This document shows positions 1 to 11,315 of a stretch of DNA of 64,000 nt, piece by piece. The number at the start of each line of letters is the position of its first letter. The stretch's first letter is position 1. Made by a program: the position numbers and the translations under genes. Below the pieces are notes generated by a model, which did no database searches, was not told the origin of the DNA, and worked only from the letters and a program-made list of their open reading frames with translations. This DNA comes from Viola odorata (taxonomy: Eukaryota > Streptophyta > Magnoliopsida > Malpighiales > Violaceae), in the NCBI GenBank assembly GCA_963691705.1, contig OY829542.1, forward strand, positions 30,738,579 through 30,802,578. Reading direction: 5' to 3'.

Positions 1-1786
1 AAAGATCCTATGGTTATATTAACCACCTCGGTTTGCCCATCTATTGGGGGATGGCACATGGTAAAGAAGAGAAGCCTAGTGTCTAGTTTCACCTGCAAAG
101 TGCGCCAAAAATGACTCAAAAACTTAGTGTTATGATCACTAATAATGCTCCTAGGTATGCCATGCAATCTTACCACATTTTTGAAAAATAATTGAGCAAT
201 GTAAATTGGATCATGAGTTTTAGCACAAGGAATGAAATGAGCCATTTTAGAGAAACGGTCTACCACTACAAAAATTGAATCTTTGTCGCTTCTAGACTTA
301 GGCAAACCAAGCACAAATCCATTGATAAATGAATCCAAGGGTGATTAGTTACGGTTAATGGCATGTAAGTAGAATGATGCATTAATTTAGACTTAGCCTT
401 CTTACATGTTACGCATCTTTCAATTACCCTAACTACATCAATTTTCATTTTAGGCCAAAAGAAATAATTATTCAAGACATGTAAGGTTTTATCAATACCA
501 AAGTGGCCGGATAATCCACCATCATCTTCTAAAATAAGCAATTCCCTAATGCTAGACTTAGGTATGCAAAGCGTATGATGTTTAAACAAGAAACCATCAT
601 GCTTGACAAAGTGCAAGTAAGGACCATTTTCGCATTCTTTATAAATATCACAAAAATTATCATCATGCTCAAAAAGTCCCACTAAATGTGCAAACCCAAA
701 AATCTTAGCATCAAGAGTAGACATGAGAACGTACCTTCTAGAGAGAGCATCGACCACCACATTGTCTTGGCCTCTCTTGTACTTTATGATATACGGGAAG
801 GATTCAATGAACTTCATCCACTTGGCGTGCCTTTTGTTGAGCTTGGCTTAACCTTGGAGAACCTTCAAGGAAAAATGGTCAGTGTGGATGACAATTTGTC
901 TCGGCAACAAATAATGCTCCCACACCATCAATGCTCTCACTAGTGCATGTAACTCTCGGTCATAAGTGGAGTAGTTGAATTGGGCGACATTTAGCTTCTA
1001 GCTAAAGTAGGTAATGGTGCGCCCTTATTGAGTCAACACGGCTCTGATGCTGACTCCACTTGCATCACATTCTAGCTCAGAGGCTTTGACAAAGTCCAAA
1101 AGAGAAAGAATGATACTTTGCATCAAGCGCCTTTTAAGCTCTTGAAAAACTTCCTCTTGCCGCTTGCCCCAAACAAAGCCCACTTACTTTTTAGTTAATT
1201 CAATGAGGGGCATGACAATGGTGGAAAAGTTGGGCACGAACCTTCGATAAAACCTCGCTAGGCCATGGAAGGACCTAATCTCGCTCATATTAGTTGGTCT
1301 CAGCCACTCCTTAATTGCCTTGACCTTTTCTTCATCTACTTGCACCCCCCCTACACTTACAATAAAGCCAAGAAAATGCACACTATCTAGAGCAAATTCG
1401 CACTTGGTTAGTTTAGCAAAACGCCTATGCACTCTAAGTGTGAGGAAAATGGTGCGCAAGTGATCAATGTGCTCCTCAAGTGACTTACTATAGACAAGAA
1501 TATCATCAAAGTAAACCACCACAAACATGTCAATTAACTCACACAAAATATGGTTTATTAAACGCATAAATGTGCTAGGACCATTAGAAAGGCCAAAGAG
1601 CATTACCATCCATTCGTAGAGGCCATACTTGGTCTTGAAGGTCGTATTTCACTCGTCGCCTTCTTGCATGTAGATTTTATGGTAGCTGCTCATTAAATAA
1701 ATCTTGGAGTAGACTTGGCTTCCACTCAATTCATCCAACACATTGTCAAGGCGAGGGATGGGCTACCGTTACCTCACGGTGATTTT
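1..1786 (-). pseudogene. Element A pol, distal half: RT, RNase H, integrase (decayed)
   Basis: Minus-strand Ty3/gypsy polyprotein read from 1786 down to 1. The reverse transcriptase C-half at 1184-1609 contains the catalytic [10 protein letters not shown] motif. 266-817 encodes the end of RNase H (DNVVVDALSRR) followed by the integrase zinc-binding region (GHFGIDKT, FFWPKMK, RCVTCKKAK). 1-265 still reads as integrase core in another frame (SDHN before KFLSHFW, where SD-D-KFLSHFW is usual). Frame changes near 300, 820-1180 and 1610-1740 and scattered stops make it non-functional. The RT is broken exactly at 1786 by the Tat insertion and continues at 19754. The protein would copy element RNA to DNA and integrate it. 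Lineage is close to element C in this window. The 3' LTR would lie beyond the window. Confidence 0.9.
1782..1786. repeat. Target-site duplication ATTTT, left copy
   Basis: ATTTT immediately precedes the Tat LTR (TGATAA at 1787) and is repeated at 19749-19753 directly after the other LTR (TTATCA). Removing the insertion and one copy restores the RT reading of element A. Confidence 0.95.
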
Positions 1787-1922
1787 TGATAACAATCAAG
1801 ACAGCCCTAACGGTGCTACCACACTTGCGGCTCCCGCTGGGACGATTTCCCATAAGACCCGTAAGATATCTTCATATCGCCCGAGAATCAGCGAAGGATT
1901 CCTAGGATGGTCGACATCAGCC

Positions 1923-1941
1923 GGGGGGGGGGGGGGGGTGG
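1923..1941 (+). repeat. Poly-G tract in 5' LTR
   Basis: Sixteen G in a row (1923-1938), then T and GGG. The same site holds 8 G in the middle LTR (3849-3856) and 26 G in the 3' LTR (19345-19370). It is a hypervariable homopolymer and a potential G-quadruplex. Confidence 0.9.
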
Positions 1942-2029
1942 GACTCACGCGACTCTATACGCACGGCACCATCCCATCCTAGGGACCCACGAGGTCATCG
2001 TTCCCGGCAGCCCCGTCAGATATCGCTCA

Positions 2030-2119
2030 TGACGTCATCCATCGGTATCGCTTGTGACGTCACCATCAGACATCGCCTGGATTGTTATCGCCAGGTATCG
2101 CCGTATAGGCCTATAAATA
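2030..2119 (+). promoter_or_regulatory. Tat LTR core promoter: two TGACGTCA palindromes and TATA box
   Basis: TGACGTCA at 2030-2037 and again at 2055-2062, 25 bp apart centre to centre, followed by CTATAAATA at 2111-2119. TGACGTCA is the C-box/CRE core bound by plant bZIP factors such as the TGA class. The TATA box implies transcription starting near 2145. The middle LTR has lost the first palindrome (GACATC) and the 3' LTR the second (GATGCACC). Confidence 0.7.
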
Positions 2120-2317
2120 CCCCTACTTTTCCAATCAGAAGGTAAGATCGAGATCACCCAGACGAACCTCTGTTGTTTTTGAAACCTGAACTGACTTAAG
2201 CATCGGAGTGTCTACGCCGGAGCCCTCCGGCGCTTTGCAGGTACATCCGACGTCGACCGCCACCGTTCCGATCAGGCACGACTCCGAATCTTACAAGACC
2301 GACATTGAATCTTATCA

Positions 2318-2402
2318 AATGGTGCTTTCATTGAGAGCTTTGGTATATTAAGTGAGCGTCCTTAATAGCCAAGCTCTGTCTAGTCGGAAGATTGGAACGG
2401 TC
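2318..2402 (+). other. Tat leader with putative primer-binding site
   Basis: Two bases after the LTR the sequence TGGTGCTTTCATTGAGAGC (2320-2338) starts with the TGG expected opposite a tRNA CCA end. I cannot name the tRNA. The first ATG in the gag frame is at 2403. Confidence 0.45.
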
Positions 2403-3731
2403 ATGACCGCAGGATCGGAGCCGATCCGATCATCATCCTCTAATATCCCTTTCTCAATCCGCAGACAGTTATTCCCTTTTGCTACTGCTGATCTCTCTAT
2501 GACGAAACAACCAATTATTTCAGGATCTCTGGACCTCTCGGCCGGAATCGCTGGGGGACTGGCCTCCTCGCAAACGGGCATCTTGTCATCTCAGATAGCG
2601 GGATCTAACTTCTCCACTCCTTTTTCGGGGGGATCTGTGCTCAACCGTGAGCATCCCTTTGCAATGGAAATAGCGGCCCTTCGTTCTTGGCTGGAATATT
2701 TGACTGAAATGGCCGCAAGAGTCACGCCTGGTGCTTCTGGATCTAGTCTCCCTCCCCGCGTCATGTTCACACCATCTATTGTCGCTGATCGACCTTTATC
2801 ACCGTTGTTTCCAGAAAACCTCCAGATGCCTTTATCCGCGGGAAATCCTCCGATTAGTGTTCAGCAGTTTACTCAAGGAAGAGTAGAGGCTTACGTACCA
2901 CAAATGCCGCAAGGTCTCCTCCTGCCAGGGGACAGGCAACTTGAGGGGGTTAGGAACCGGTGGGACGGACAGAAGGAAGGAGCCAACAGAAGTTTGTCTC
3001 CCGAGTACAGTGAAAGATCCAGTAGTCGAAGGTATCGAAGTCGTTCACTCAGGAGCCGCAATCGATCTCCTAGATGACATCTTACGCCAGAACCACGAAA
3101 TAGGGGGCGTCAAGCCGAAATGTCTCCTCCGCGTCAGACGCGTGAAATTCTTGATGATACGTCGGGCCACCCATTTAGCCGTCGTATAAGGCGTCACAGG
3201 GTCAGTCGGCGCGTGAAGCTTCCCACTGATATTTATGATGTCACCAAGGATCCCATCTCGCACATTAATAAAGTGAAGGATTTTGTTCAGTTTCAGACCC
3301 ACAGTGATGCGGCGTTATGCCAAATATTTGTTATGACATTATCGGGCGTTGCGCGTCTCTGGTTTGAGGGTCTCTCTGGTGGATCCATTATTAATTTCTC
3401 ACAATTAGAATCTAAATTCCGGCGCAGATTTAGCACGGCAATTCCAATCAGGAAATCTGCCGCCGCGTTATTTGACATACAACGAAGGCCTCAAGAAACC
3501 TTAAAGGAATTTCTTAGTCGCTTCGATTTGGAAATGTCCTTAACGTCGGGCGTTACTATTGATTTTGCTATAGAAGCTCTGAAAAGGAACTGCCGCTATG
3601 GAGAGCTGAAAGACGCGCTTATGGTGGACCCTCCAGTGACTTAAGATGCGTTGAGACTTAAAGCCCATAATTACGCAAAAATGGAAGAGGAAGAAAATAG
3701 AGATAAGACGTATAACGCGCCGCATGGGACA
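2403..3731 (+). pseudogene. Tat gag, duplicated 5' fragment
   Basis: First copy of the gag N-terminus, ATG at 2403 (MTAGSEPIRSSSS). An alternative in-frame GTG at 2352 is less likely. It reads serine/proline-rich N-terminal sequence, a basic RS-rich patch (SSSRRYRSRSLRSRNRSPR) and the start of the retrotransposon gag domain (PISHINKVKDFVQFQ, LWFEGLSGGS). Stops in the same frame at 3075-3077 (TGA where the second copy has CGA) and 3642-3644 (TAA where the second copy has TTA) kill it. It ends abruptly in GGGACA at 3731, where sequence jumps into LTR position 1805-equivalent. It is a by-product of a tandem duplication, not a separate gene. Confidence 0.9.
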
Positions 3732-4234
3732 CCCTAACGGTGCTACCACACTTGCGGCTCCCGCCGGGACGATTTCCCATAAGACCCGTAAGATATCTTC
3801 ATATCGCCCGAGAATCAGCGAAGGATTCCTAGGATGGTCGACATCAGCGGGGGGGGACTCACGCGACTCTATACGCACGACACCATCCCATCCTAGGGAC
3901 CCACGAGGTTATCGTTCCCGGCAGCCCCGTCAGATATCGCTCATGACATCATCCATCGGTATCGCTTGTGACGTCACCATCAGACATCGCCTGGATTGTT
4001 ATCGCCAGGTATCGCCGTATAGGCTTATAAATACCCCTACTTTTCCAATCAGAAGGTAAGATCGAGATCACCCAGACGAATCTCTGTTGTTTTTGAAACC
4101 TGAACTGACTTAAGCATCGGAGTGTCTACGCCGGAGCCCCCCTCCGGCGCTTTGCAGGTACATCCGACGTCGACCGCCACCGTTCCGATCAGGCACGGCT
4201 CTGAATCTTACAAGACCGACATTGAATCTTATCA
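3732..4234 (+). repeat. Tat middle LTR, first 18 bp missing
   Basis: Matches the 5' LTR from its position 1805 to the TTATCA end (4234). It retains a TATA box (TTATAAATA near 4024-4032) and an 8-G tract at 3849-3856. It lies inside the element as part of the tandem duplication. Confidence 0.93.
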
Positions 4235-4319
4235 AATGGTGCTTTCATTGAGAGCTTTGGTATATTAAGTGAGCGTCCTTAATAGCCAAGCTCTGTCTAG
4301 TCGGAAGATTGGAACAGTC

Positions 4320-7300
4320 ATGACCGCAGGATCGGAGCCGATCTGATCATCATCCTCTAATATCCCTTTCTCAATCCGCAGACAGTTATTCCCTTTTGCT
4401 ACTGCTGATCTCTCTATGACGAAACAACCAATTATTTCGGGATCTCTGGACCTCTCGGCCGGAATCGGTGGGGGAATGGCCTCCTTGCAGACGGACATCT
4501 TGTCATCTCAGATAGCGGGATCTGACTTCTCCACTCCTCTTTCGAGGGGATCTGTGCTCAACCGTGAACATCCCTTTGCAATGGAAATAGCGGCCCTTCG
4601 TTCTCGGCTGGAATATTTGACTGAAATGGCCGCAAGAGTCACGCCTGGTGCTTCTGGATCTAGTCTCTCTCCCCGCGTCATGTTCACACCATCTATTGTC
4701 GCTGATCGACCTTTATTACCGTTGTTTCCAGAAAACCTCCAGATGCCTTTATCCGCGGGAAATCCTCCGATTAGTGTTGAGCAGTTTACTCAAGGAAGAG
4801 TAGAGGCTTACGTACCACAAATGCCGCAAGGTCTCCTCCTGCCAGGGGACAGGCAACTTGAGGGGGTTAGGAACCGGTGGGACGGACGGAGGGAATGAGC
4901 CAACAGAAGTTTGTCTCCCGAGTATAGTGAAAGATCCAGTAGTCGAAGGTATCGAAGTCGTTCACTCAGGAGCCGCAGTCGATCTCCTAGACGACATCTT
5001 ACGCCAGAACCACGAAATAGGGGGCGTCAGGCCGAAATGTCTCCTCCGCGTCAGGCGCGTGAAATTCTTGATGATACGTCGGGCCACCCATTTAGCGGTC
5101 GTATAAGGCGTCACAGGGTCAGTCGGTGCGTGAAGCTTCCCACTGATATTTATGATGGTACCAAGGATCCCATCTCGCACATTAATAAAGTGAAGGATTT
5201 TGTTCAGTTTCAGACCCACAGTGATGCGGCGTTATGCCAAATATTTGTTATGCCATTATCGGGTGTTGCGCTTCTCTGGTTTGAGGGTCTCTCTGGTGGA
5301 TCCATTAATAATTTCTCACAATTAGAATCTAAATTCCGGAGCAGATTTAGCACGGCAATTCCAATCAGGAAATCTGCCGCCGCGTTATTTGACATACAAC
5401 GAAGGCCTCAAGAAACCTTAAAGGAATTTCTTAGTCGCTTCGATTTGGAAATGTCCTTAACGTCGGGCGTTACTATTGATTTTGCTATAGAAGCTCTGAA
5501 AAGGAACTGCCGCTATGGAAAGCTGAAAGACGCGCTTATGGTGGACCCTCCAGTGACTTTAGATGCGTTGAGACTTAAAGCCCATAATTACGCAAAAATG
5601 GAAGAGGAAGAAAATAGAGATAAGACGTATAACGCGCCGCATGGGACATCTCAAATTACCACTGCTCCCGCGAAGCTCCTACCTGACGACCATTTTATCG
5701 ACGATTACGCTAGGCCGAAGGATCATATCCCCAAGGCCTCCAACAGACAAAAGGGTCATTTTTTGAAGGAAAAAACCAATGATTCCCCCACTCGGCGTCG
5801 AGGGGATTCTTATAAAAATCGTACATATGACCTAGATTTTCCTTCTCTTAACGTGCCAAGGGAAGAGATTTTAGCGATAGCGGAACAGCGAAATCTTCCC
5901 ATCCGCTACCCCGCGCCTACGAAACCAGGAGTGTTTCTAGGGAGAAGGGAAAATGCTTATTGTAAATTCCACAAAGCCAGGGGCTATTCCACAGAAGCAT
6001 GCAGAGAGTTAAAATCGGCGATAGAACGATTGGTGGAAGAGGGATATTTAGGAGAATTTGCCACCCAGATAAGAGAAGACGCCAGAAATAATCCCATGAA
6101 AAGGACGGCAGATGAACGACCCGTTCCCCCTCGCGTTCCACAAAAGGATAGTATTCCCGGAGGAAAAGATAGGGAAACCCTTACAGTTGATGACGAGTAC
6201 ATCCCCATGATTAACATCATTGCGGGGGGAACCCCTTATATGGACGAATCAGAGCATCTGACAGCCGCGAAAGGAGACAAACGCACACGTGATGGCATGA
6301 CAAAAAAAGGAGATGCGATAGGCATATTGGATCGAATGATATTATCCTTTTCCGAAGAGGATGAGAAAGACGCCATCTATCCGCACAATGATGTATTGGT
6401 GGTTACGCCCGTCATCGCCAGTCATGGAATCAGAAGAACTCTTATCGATAACGGGAGCGCAGTGAACCTCTTTTCGCTGGAAGCATACAATCTCATGAAA
6501 CGACCTGATAATGAGCTAACGCCTAGCAAACAGCCTATAGTCGGCGTTGATGGGGTTCTAATCCCTGTCATGGGAGTGATTACTTTGCCCATATATTTCC
6601 GAGAAGACACCTACAAGCGATCAGAGAACTTGTTGTTCCTTGTCGTGGATCTGAATTTGCCTTACAATGTCGTACTCGGACGACCTTTCCTCAACCACTT
6701 TGGAGCGGTGATATCTCAAAAGCATCTAAAGATGAAGTACCCCTCCTGGGATGGGGTAGTATTCATAAAGGGCGATAAAAAGCTAGCGGCGGAGTGCTAC
6801 TCGCTCATGACTCAAAGAAGCTGCGATAGGTACGTATGTATAGCAGCGGACCCCTATGAGCAGAGTGATGAGAAGCGCGCTCAACCTCTGGACAAAATGG
6901 TACCCATTCCAGCAATCGGTATAGAGGAAGCAAGTTTCCTGATCAGTGAAAAACTCAGCCCAGCGGAAAACCTTCAACTGGCCCGGCTACTGAACAAATG
7001 CCAAGGAGATTTCGCATGGAAACCCTCAGACATGCCCGGTATATCGCGTGAAATAGCCGAACATTGGCTCAATGTGGACCCAGATGCCAGGCCGGTACAG
7101 CAAAAGCGACGTGCGTTCTCTAATAAAAAGGCGTTAGCTGTAGATAAGGAGGTAGCAAAGCTTCTTGACGCAGGGTTTATCCGCGAAGTTCAATATCCCA
7201 CCTGGCTAGCGAACCCTGTCCTTGTCCCTAAGCCCAATGGGGATTGGCGCATGTGCATCGACTTCACCGATTTAAATGATGCCTGCCCTAAGGATTGCTA

Positions 7301-10190
7301 CCCGCTTCCTCGCATAGATCAGTTAGTTGATCAGACCGCTGGGTACGCTTATTTAAGCTCACTGGACGCCAACTCTGGGTACCATCAGATCCCCATGGCC
7401 CTGGAAGATGAAGAAAAGACTGCGTTTCTCACTCCAAAGGCCACATACTGCTATGCGGCGATGCCATTTGGGTTGAAAAACGCCGAGGCGACGTTCCAAC
7501 GTATGGCCAACAAGATATTCGAAGAACAAATAGAGAGGAATGTGGAAGCGTATGTTGACGATATATTGGTGAAAAGCGCGAGCTTTCAAGATCACCTGCG
7601 GGACTTGAAGGAAGTCTTCGACGTAATGAAAAGGTATCGCATGAAGTTAAATCCTCGAAAATGCATGTTTGCATTTCAAACAGGAAAATTTCTGGGCTAC
7701 GTGGTCAGCCAAAAAGGTATCCAGCCTAACCCTTTAAAGGTTAAAGCCATACAAGACATGATATCGCCAAGAACCATCAAAGAAGTGCAAAGGCTAACTG
7801 GGCGAGTCATCGCCCTTGGGCGATTCATTTCCAAGCAAGGAGAGAAGTGTCTCCCTTTTTTCAAAGTCATACGCAAGAAAGCCTCGTTCGGGTGGACCCC
7901 GGAATGTGAGGAGGCATTTATCGGGCTAAAGGATTACCTATCGTCTGACCTACTATTGAAGAGACCCGAAGCAGGCGATACCTTTTATTTGTATCTTGGC
8001 GCCGCGGATGAAGTGGTCAGTGCCATCCTCGTTCGCGACGATAACCACTCTCATCGCCCGGTCTATTTTGTGAGCCACGTCCTAAAGGATGCGGAGTTGT
8101 GATACGCCCGAATCGAAAAGATAGCGTTCGCTCTTATACAAGCCACCCGCAAAATGGATTGATATTTTCAGTCTTATTCCGTTATCGTACTCACAGACCA
8201 GCCTCTGAAAAGAATATTTCGAAAGCCTGAATCTTCCGGAAGAATGTTGATCTGGGCGCTTGAACTAGAACAATATGGATTGAGGTATTAGTCTCGACCG
8301 TCCGTAAAGGCTCAAATCCTGGCTGATTTCATAGCGGAATGTACCTTTACAGAAGATCCTTTGAACGGCGTACCTGAAGCGGAATGGGGCGATATGGATC
8401 TCCCGTTTCCAGAAACCTACACGGACCTCTAGATCGTCCATGTGGATGGAGCCAAAAACCAAGAGCTGGTTGGAGCTGGAATCTTTATAAATGGGTCGCA
8501 CGATATGCAAATACGATACGCCATTCGAATCCTACAGCCGTTATCTAATAACGCGGTAGAGTATGAGGCGTTGCTAGCCGGACTCAGAATAGGGAAAGGA
8601 TTTTCTTCTAAAGGGAGGCACGATACCGGAAGAACAGGAGACCTGCGTCTAAAAATCTGTGGTGATTCCAAGTTGATAATTGACCAGGTCTTGGGGCACT
8701 CTCAGGCCCGGGAACCCATCATGATTCAATATCTCGCCAAAGTAAAGCGAGAATTGTTGGAAATAAAGAAAGAGGGCATGCAAATCAGCTTCGAGCATAT
8801 CCCCAGGGAGGAAAACGCTGAAGCTGACAATCTAGCCAAAATGACCGCGAATCCGGAAGCATCCATACCCAAAGGCGTATATTATCGTGAGCTATCGGTA
8901 CCATCCTTCATGGAAGAGCAAGCGTCTTTATGTGTGGAGGAGCGTGAGAGCGACTGGCGAATTCCCGTAATCAAATACTTGAAACACGAGGAACTGCTTG
9001 AGGATACCGCTGAAAAGAAGAAGGTACTGAGACAGGCAGCTCGCTGTATGTACTATGACGGGGATCTAATTCGAAGGTGTTTTTCTCACCCTGCCGCCAA
9101 ATGTATAACTGAGCAAGAGGGCCTTCACACCTTGCGCGAAATCCATGAGGGGGTATGTGGTATGCACATGTCAGGCGGTACCCTGGCGGCACAGGTCTTT
9201 CGATCCGGATTCTACTGGCCCACCATCCGAAGAGATTGCCAAGACTATGTGCAGACTTGTCCTAAGTGCCAGGAGTTTGCCAAAATTCCTCGGTGACCTG
9301 CCACTGAAATATCTGAAATTATCGCCCCTTGTCCTTTTGCCAAATGGGGGATCGATATCCTAGGTCCATTCCCAAAGGCAAGGTCTCAACTGAAATTTGT
9401 AATAGTGGCGGTAGACTATTTCACTAAGTAGGCGGAAGCTGAAGCGGTCGCCACAATCACGGCAGAAAAAACTTGGCGTTTCTTAAAATATCAAGTTATC
9501 ATGAGGTTTGGCGTACCTCGTGTCCTTATCAGCGATAATGGAACGCAGTTCACCAGCCAGTTCTTCAAAGACCAGTGCTCAGAATTTGGAATCGAGCAAC
9601 GCTTTTCCTCCGTGGCTCATCCGCAAACTAATGGACAGGCGGAAGTAACCAATCGGAGCATCCTTAGCGGCATCAAGAAAAACCTAGAAGGGTCTAAAAA
9701 GAAATGGGCTGATGAGCTACCATACGTGATGTGGGCGTACCGCATGACCATTAAGACTACCACCGGAGAAACACCTTTCGCATTGGCCTTTGGGACCGAA
9801 GCCGTTACACCGGTGGAAATTGGAACCATGAGCCTACGGGTGGCTCACTTTCGGGAGGAACTGAATGAGGAAAGGTTACGAGCTAACTTGGACGCGTTAC
9901 CAGAAGTCCGAGAGGAAATCCTTCTGAAAACGCAGCATTACAAATGAAAGATGGCCCGTTATCATAACAGGCGCGTCAAAGAACGGTTGCTGAAAGCCGG
10001 TGACCTGGTGCTCAGAGACAAGCGAGCGGCAGGGCAACGCATGGGAAAACTCAGTCCAAACTGGGATGGACCATATCGCGTCACCCACGTTGTCGGGAAA
10101 GGAGCCTATCATCTGGAGACTCTCGATGGTACACCCTTATCCAACTCTTGGAATATCGCTCGCTTGAAGTTATATTACTCTAGAATTTGA
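4320..10190 (+). pseudogene. Tat gag-pol polyprotein, single frame with nine nonsense codons
   Basis: One continuous frame from ATG 4320 to TGA 10188-10190, about 1,956 codons. Domains by residue: RS-rich patch near 200-220; gag core near 280-375; zinc motif near 545 (YCKFHKARGYSTEAC, usual GH changed to GY); protease near 710 (DNGSAVN); reverse transcriptase near 955-1140 (YVDDILVKS near 1078); first RNase H near 1190-1340; second RNase H near 1370-1515 (HVDGA, NNAVEYEAL, GDSKLIIDQV, ENAEADNLAK); integrase zinc (HEGVCGMHMSGGT, CPKCQEF) and DDE core (WGIDILGP, ISDNGTQF, TNGQAEVTNR); C-terminal GPYRV module. Internal stops at 4344, 4896, 8100, 8160, 8289, 8430, 9294, 9429 and 9945. Most fit CGA to TGA, CAG to TAG or TGG to TAG. 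No frameshift was seen. The intact family version would make virus-like particles, protease, RT/RNase H and integrase. Confidence 0.93.
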
Positions 10191-10283
10191 TTTTATCTGC
10201 ACCTTTGATTTATGTCAACCCTAACCATGACTAACGCTCGATGAGAGAGCTTTCGTGGAAGTTTGTGGTTGCCTTTGTGCAGA

Positions 10284-10295
10284 TAAAAAAGGGGG
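10284..10295 (+). other. Polypurine-tract-like run after pol
   Basis: AAAAAAGGGGG about 95 bp after the pol stop. It has the composition of a plus-strand primer but is nearly 9 kb from the 3' LTR. Confidence 0.4.
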
Positions 10296-10300
10296 TATTC

Positions 10301-10760
10301 TGGGGAAGTGAAAAGTCCTATCCTTGTGATGGCCGGTCTTGATTAGATGGCCCATTAAGTGAGGGCACTACCCACCATACCTTGAATTAGCGTCGGATTG
10401 AAAGATCCTGGACACCCCCGGGGGTGAAAAGTCCTATCCTTGTGATGACCGATCTTGATCAAATGGCTCATTAAGTGAGGGCACCACCCGGTATCTTTGG
10501 GAGTGAAAAGTCCTTTTCTTGTACTGACCGTTCTCGTGGAGACGACCCAGCAAGACGAGGCACGCCCCAAAGAAATAGAAACTCCGTTCTAGAAACAAGA
10601 ATCCTATCTTAACGACTGGGCTGCTACAGCTAAGTCATTAAGTAAGGACACAGTTCTAGACGCGAGGGCAACGCCCAAAAGTGAAAATTCCCTAGCCTTG
10701 TGATAGCCGTCCCGATCCGACAACTCACTAAGACGAGGCACTTTAAGGGCCGATCGTGAA
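10301..10760 (+). repeat. Degenerate tandem repeats in the Tat 3' region
   Basis: Imperfect units beginning GTGAAAAGTCC(T/C)ATCCTTGTGAT and continuing through a GATCTTGAT-type segment and ATTAAGTGAGGGCAC. Units start near 10307, 10425, 10502 and 10680. Variable tandem repeats after pol are known for Tat elements. No ORF of interest here. Confidence 0.75.
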
Positions 10761-11199
10761 AACAGGGAAACGCGGAGAATCGCGAAATCCCGGCTAGTAA
10801 CCAGATGTGTAATCCCTGGTGAAGTATAGAGCTGATAGCGAAAGCGATTCCCGCGGGTTCCAGGGTAACGCCCTATGATGGCAGCGAAAAGGCTCCTACG
10901 GGTAATTACTATCCCTCGTAACGTGTTTTTGTTACTGATGATTTACAATTAAGAATGCGCAGAATACTTTTCGGGCACCGGAAGGAGTGAGGATGTCGTA
11001 AGCAGAGATATCGCCAGGCTTACCGAGAAAGTTAACCCAACACCAAATTCTGTAATTTTGGTGGGAACGCTAAGGATCTGTTCGGAAAAGTAAGCGCATT
11101 GGGAAAACATGGCGAAGATAACGCCAAAGGAGTTTGCAAAGAGGCAACTAAATAAAGGAAAGTCAGCAATAAAAGTTGCTTGAACACATCGAAATGTTT
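10761..11199. other. Non-coding Tat spacer
   Basis: No convincing reading frame or RNA gene. Purine-rich sequence leads to the second polypurine-like run. Confidence 0.6.
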
Positions 11200-11208
11200 A
11201 AAAGGGGG
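11200..11208 (+). other. Second polypurine-tract-like run
   Basis: AAAAGGGGG followed by CTACAAAC, about 110 bp beyond the 3' end of the last antisense ORF. It is a candidate relic of an earlier 3' end of the element. Confidence 0.35.
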
Positions 11209-11315
11209 CTACAAACTTTGGTGGTCAAAATAATAACAAAATTTAGTGACGCCTGATCACTAAGGAAAGAATGGCAAAGCCTCGAAGCACGTCAACCTTC
11301 GGGGTGCCTCCGTTT

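Larger units (their letters stand above)
1787..2317 (+). repeat. Tat 5' LTR (531 bp)
   Basis: Begins TGATAACAATC and ends TCTTATCA, giving a six-base terminal inverted repeat TGATAA/TTATCA. It matches 19210-19748 nearly throughout; the length difference is mainly a poly-G run and small indels. It contains paired TGACGTCA palindromes and a TATA box. Confidence 0.95.
1805..5648 (+). repeat. Tandem duplication of LTR plus 5' gag (2 x about 1.92 kb)
   Basis: 1805-3731 and 3732-5648 are two head-to-tail copies, about 1,920 bp each, differing by scattered single bases. The junction joins gag GGGACA to LTR CCCTAACGG. The unduplicated sequences are GGGACATCTC in gag and AAGACAGCCC in the LTR, so GACA microhomology lies at the crossover. 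Confidence 0.9.
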
